Below, piece by piece: positions 6,395-8,585 of a DNA stretch of 8,585 nt (position 1 is its first letter; each line of letters starts with the position of its first letter). Below the pieces are notes generated by a model, which saw nothing but the letters and a program-made list of their open reading frames with translations, made no database searches and was not told the DNA's origin. The DNA is from an uncultured Ruminococcus sp. (GTDB lineage Bacteria; Bacillota; Clostridia; Oscillospirales; Acutalibacteraceae): assembly GCA_902783815.1 (NCBI GenBank), contig CACZSM010000109.1, forward strand, positions 1-8,585. Direction: 5' to 3'. Position numbers and translations under genes: made by a program.

Positions 6395-6423
6395 TTGCAA
6401 AAGTAATTAATTAATGGTAGAAT
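6395..6423 (+). promoter_or_regulatory. Promoter of the secreted alpha-amylase gene
   Basis: The -35 TTGCAA (6395-6400) and -10 TAGAAT (6418-6423) are 17 bases apart, with TGG before the -10 (extended -10). The perfect palindrome ACAAATTTGT (6386-6395) overlaps the first base of the -35 and could be an operator. The predicted start near 6430 gives a leader of roughly 87 bases. Confidence 0.75.
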
Positions 6424-6449
6424 ATAGATTATGATGGTGTAATGCTTTG

Positions 6450-6475
6450 ATGGCTCAGAAACCTCTCTGCGCCAT
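6450..6475 (+). promoter_or_regulatory. Hairpin in the leader of the secreted amylase mRNA
   Basis: ATGGC/GCCAT (6450-6454 with 6471-6475) and CAGA/TCTG (6456-6459 with 6466-6469) form a nine-pair stem with one T/C mismatch and a 6-base loop. It lies about 20 bases after the predicted transcript start and 25 bases before the AGGAG ribosome binding site (6501-6505). A second, AT-only palindrome (6485-6499) directly abuts that site. Role unknown; mRNA stabilisation or a regulator target are possibilities. Confidence 0.5.
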
Positions 6476-6516
6476 AGACAAAAAAATTATTTAATAATTC
6501 AGGAGTGTGATTCAAA

Positions 6517-8585
6517 ATGGGCAAAAAGACAAAAAGATTTGTCAGCGCTTCTCTTGCAGCTGTATTGGCAGCTTCTGCTTTCGGAGGAATAAGCGCACTT
6601 ACTGCCATAGCTTCTCCGCCAGAAGCGGGACTTTACTATGGACTTGCTGATAATATTCAGGACGGTACTATCCTGCATTGCTTCGACTGGAAATATTCGG
6701 ATATTACTAAAGAACTTTCTCATATCGCAGCAGCAGGCTTTACTGCTGTTCAGACCTCTCCGGCTCAGCCAAGTGAGAGTACCGGCCCGTGGTACTGGCT
6801 GTATCAGCCACTCAGCTTCTCAGTGGGAACAAATGATCTCGGAACTAAGGATGAACTTAAAGAGCTTTGTGATACCGCTGAACAGTATGGCATTAAGGTC
6901 ATCGTGGATGTAGTTGCAAACCATCTTGCAGACAACCATACCAATATTCAGGACGATCTTAAGGCTGACGAGTTCTGGCATGATTATGGCAGCAGCATAA
7001 ACTATAACGACCGCTACAGCATTACTCATGGCGACCTCGGTATGATCGACCTTAACTCTGAAAATAGATATGTTCAGCAGGTGGTTGCGAATTATGTTGA
7101 CGAGCTTAGCAATCTCGGAGTGGATGGTATCCGCTGGGATGCTGCAAAGCATATAGGTCTGCCAAGCGAGGACTGTAACTTCTGGCCTGTGGTAACAAAT
7201 AATGACCTGTATCATTACGGTGAGATACTTTCTTCACCTGTAGGCGGAAAAGCATCCGGTATCAGCGAGATGAAGGAATATACAAAGTATATCTCCGTTA
7301 CAGATGACGAGTACGGCAACTCTTTGCTCAGTTCTTTCCGCAAGGGTAAGGCTCCTTCTTCAGACGGCAACTGGAGTACTGATGTTTCAACTGATAAACT
7401 TGTATATTGGGGCGAAAGCCACGATACATACTCAAACGGCAAGGGCAGCGGTTCAAATGGCGCTACTCAGAATGAGGTTGACAGAGCTTATGCAGTTGTC
7501 GCTGCAAGAGCAGATGCAGCAGCTTTGTACCTGTCCCGTCCGATTGCTGAGGATAAGGAAAGCATCAGAGGCGGCATGAAGGGCAGCGCTCACTTCACAA
7601 GCCCCGAGATCGCAGCTGTAAACCACTTCCATAATGCTATGATTGGCAAGGCTGATGCTTACGGCGTATCTGATAACTGTTCAGTAGTTACCCGTATGGA
7701 TGGCGGCGCTGTTATCGTATGCGGCAAGGGCAGCGGAAATGTATCTGTCGCAAATGTAAACGGATATGTTCCTGTCGGCACATATAAGGATGAGATAACA
7801 GGCAATGAATTTGTTGTTACAAAAGATACTATTACAGGTGAGGTCGGCGAAAGCGGTATAGCTGTAGTTTATGATTCACCGTTCCTTAACAGAGTAGGGG
7901 CTTCCGTTGAAACCGGAACATCTTTCCAGGGTTCTCTTAAGATTACTCTCAAATCAATGGGTATAACTGATGCTCAGTGGTACACAAGCGACGACAGTGA
8001 GCCAAAGAGCTTCAATGACGGCGATGAGATCGAAATAGGCAAGGATGCAGAACCCGGTGATATCACTCTGACACTTTCTGGCATTAAATCAGAAGGCGAA
8101 ATTTACAGTGTTGATTACACATATACTAAGCTGCCGGAAAGAAAAATGCCAAAGGTAGAAGCTGGCGGAATCGTGTTCGATAACAGCCAGACAAACTGGG
8201 ATACAATCAATATCTATATCTATGATGAGGTAACCTTCGGTAAGTCAAATACAATTACAAACGGCGATTGGCCGGGCGTAAGTATGACAGAAGCAGGCGA
8301 TGATTACTATACATATCAGCTGCCTGAGATTTTTGAAGAGTGCAAGAATATAATGGTTATATTCAACAACGGCAGGGGCGACCAGATACCTGGTGCAATG
8401 CAGGCAGGTCAGAAGATCGGCTATACTGAAAGAAAGCTCTATAACGGTACAAAGTGGGTAGATTATGTAGAGCCTGTAGAGGAAAAGCAGGAGGAAAACA
8501 GCAAGACTGAAGAAAACAGCAAGACTGAGGAAAACAGCAAAACCGAGGAGAACAGCAAGACCGAGGAGAACAGCAAGACCGAGGA
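6517..8585 (+). CDS. Secreted AmyE-like alpha-amylase with starch-binding module (3' truncated by window)
   Basis: The frame is open from ATG 6517 to the window end (689 codons, no stop). It cleaves internal alpha-1,4 bonds of starch outside the cell. Residues 1-32 are a signal peptide: basic KKTKR, a hydrophobic core and an AIA/S cleavage site. The catalytic barrel resembles Bacillus subtilis AmyE (GTILHCFDW, WYWLYQP, VIVDVVANH, DAAKHI, ESHDTY). Catalytic residues are nucleophile Asp208, acid/base Glu236 and Asp303; Asn135-His136 sit in region I. A beta domain (about 384-455), a chitobiase-C-like or Ig-like spacer (about 462-540) and a CBM26-like starch-binding module (about 549-651, with VFDNSQTNWD, GDWPG, IFNNG) follow. 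The tail is tandem EENSKT repeats, likely a linker to a missing dockerin, cell-wall anchor or further module. The start is supported by AGGAG, 11 bases upstream, slightly long; a nearer in-frame GTG is followed at once by a stop. Confidence 0.94.
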   Translation, partial: MGKKTKRFVSASLAAVLAASAFGGISALTAIASPPEAGLYYGLADNIQDGTILHCFDWKYSDITKELSHIAAAGFTAVQTSPAQPSESTGPWYWLYQPLSFSVGTNDLGTKDELKELCDTAEQYGIKVIVDVVANHLADNHTNIQDDLKADEFWHDYGSSINYNDRYSITHGDLGMIDLNSENRYVQQVVANYVDELSNLGVDGIRWDAAKHIGLPSEDCNFWPVVTNNDLYHYGEILSSPVGGKASGISEMKEYTKYISVTDDEYGNSLLSSFRKGKAPSSDGNWSTDVSTDKLVYWGESHDTYSNGKGSGSNGATQNEVDRAYAVVAARADAAALYLSRPIAEDKESIRGGMKGSAHFTSPEIAAVNHFHNAMIGKADAYGVSDNCSVVTRMDGGAVIVCGKGSGNVSVANVNGYVPVGTYKDEITGNEFVVTKDTITGEVGESGIAVVYDSPFLNRVGASVETGTSFQGSLKITLKSMGITDAQWYTSDDSEPKSFNDGDEIEIGKDAEPGDITLTLSGIKSEGEIYSVDYTYTKLPERKMPKVEAGGIVFDNSQTNWDTINIYIYDEVTFGKSNTITNGDWPGVSMTEAGDDYYTYQLPEIFEECKNIMVIFNNGRGDQIPGAMQAGQKIGYTERKLYNGTKWVDYVEPVEEKQEENSKTEENSKTEENSKTEENSKTEENSKTE
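8491..8585 (+). repeat. Tandem 18-bp repeat encoding EENSKT
   Basis: Five full 18-base units (8491, 8509, 8527, 8545, 8563) and the first five bases of a sixth encode EENSKT each time. Units 1-3 differ at synonymous positions, while units 4 and 5 are identical, which suggests recent duplication or conversion toward the 3' side. The array continues beyond the window. The hydrophilic, charged sequence fits a flexible linker in a secreted enzyme. Confidence 0.95.

Noticed and set aside
6820..7215. A 131-codon minus-strand open frame
   Set aside because: It is a shadow of the secreted amylase catalytic domain on the opposite strand.
8491..8585. Regular direct repeats that might suggest a CRISPR array
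   Set aside because: The units are contiguous 18-mers without spacers and are in frame in a secreted protein.

Overview
The window looks like a chromosomal segment from a low-to-medium GC anaerobic gut Clostridium of the Ruminococcus type. The reasons are a clostridial 2[4Fe-4S] ferredoxin, a prolyl-tRNA synthetase with a C-terminal zinc region ending in Tyr, consensus sigma-A promoters with AGGAGG-type ribosome binding sites, and a secreted modular starch-degrading amylase. The genus is an inference; no rRNA or marker comparison was possible.

Left part (1-1219): the 3' end of proS (plus strand) ends at a strong, probably bidirectional terminator that it shares with a convergent small ferredoxin gene (minus strand). 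The ferredoxin has its own near-consensus promoter. Behind it lies about 400 bp without a convincing gene. This stretch is GC-rich, packed with short inverted repeats built around GACC/GGTC motifs, and contains a second strong promoter pointing at the ferredoxin.

Middle (1220-4410): a large YfhO-family polytopic membrane protein (GT-C-type glycosyltransferase fold) lies on the minus strand, divergent from rpsT (ribosomal protein S20). The 233-bp gap between them holds a promoter for each. rpsT ends at a clear intrinsic terminator.

Right part (4411-8585): two GH13 alpha-amylase family enzymes lie in tandem on the plus strand, each with its own promoter and separated by a terminator-like hairpin. 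The first has no signal peptide and is probably cytoplasmic; unusually, it carries a C-terminal DUF1653 domain. The second is a secreted AmyE-like alpha-amylase with a signal peptide, a catalytic domain, a beta-rich spacer domain, a CBM26-like starch-binding domain and a Glu/Lys/Ser hexapeptide repeat that runs off the window edge. A plausible division of labour is that the secreted enzyme cuts starch outside the cell and the cytoplasmic enzyme finishes imported maltodextrins. No transporter gene is in view to confirm this.

Most of the window is ordinary. The strongest candidates for something undescribed are the GH13-DUF1653 fusion and the palindrome-rich element between the YfhO gene and the ferredoxin.
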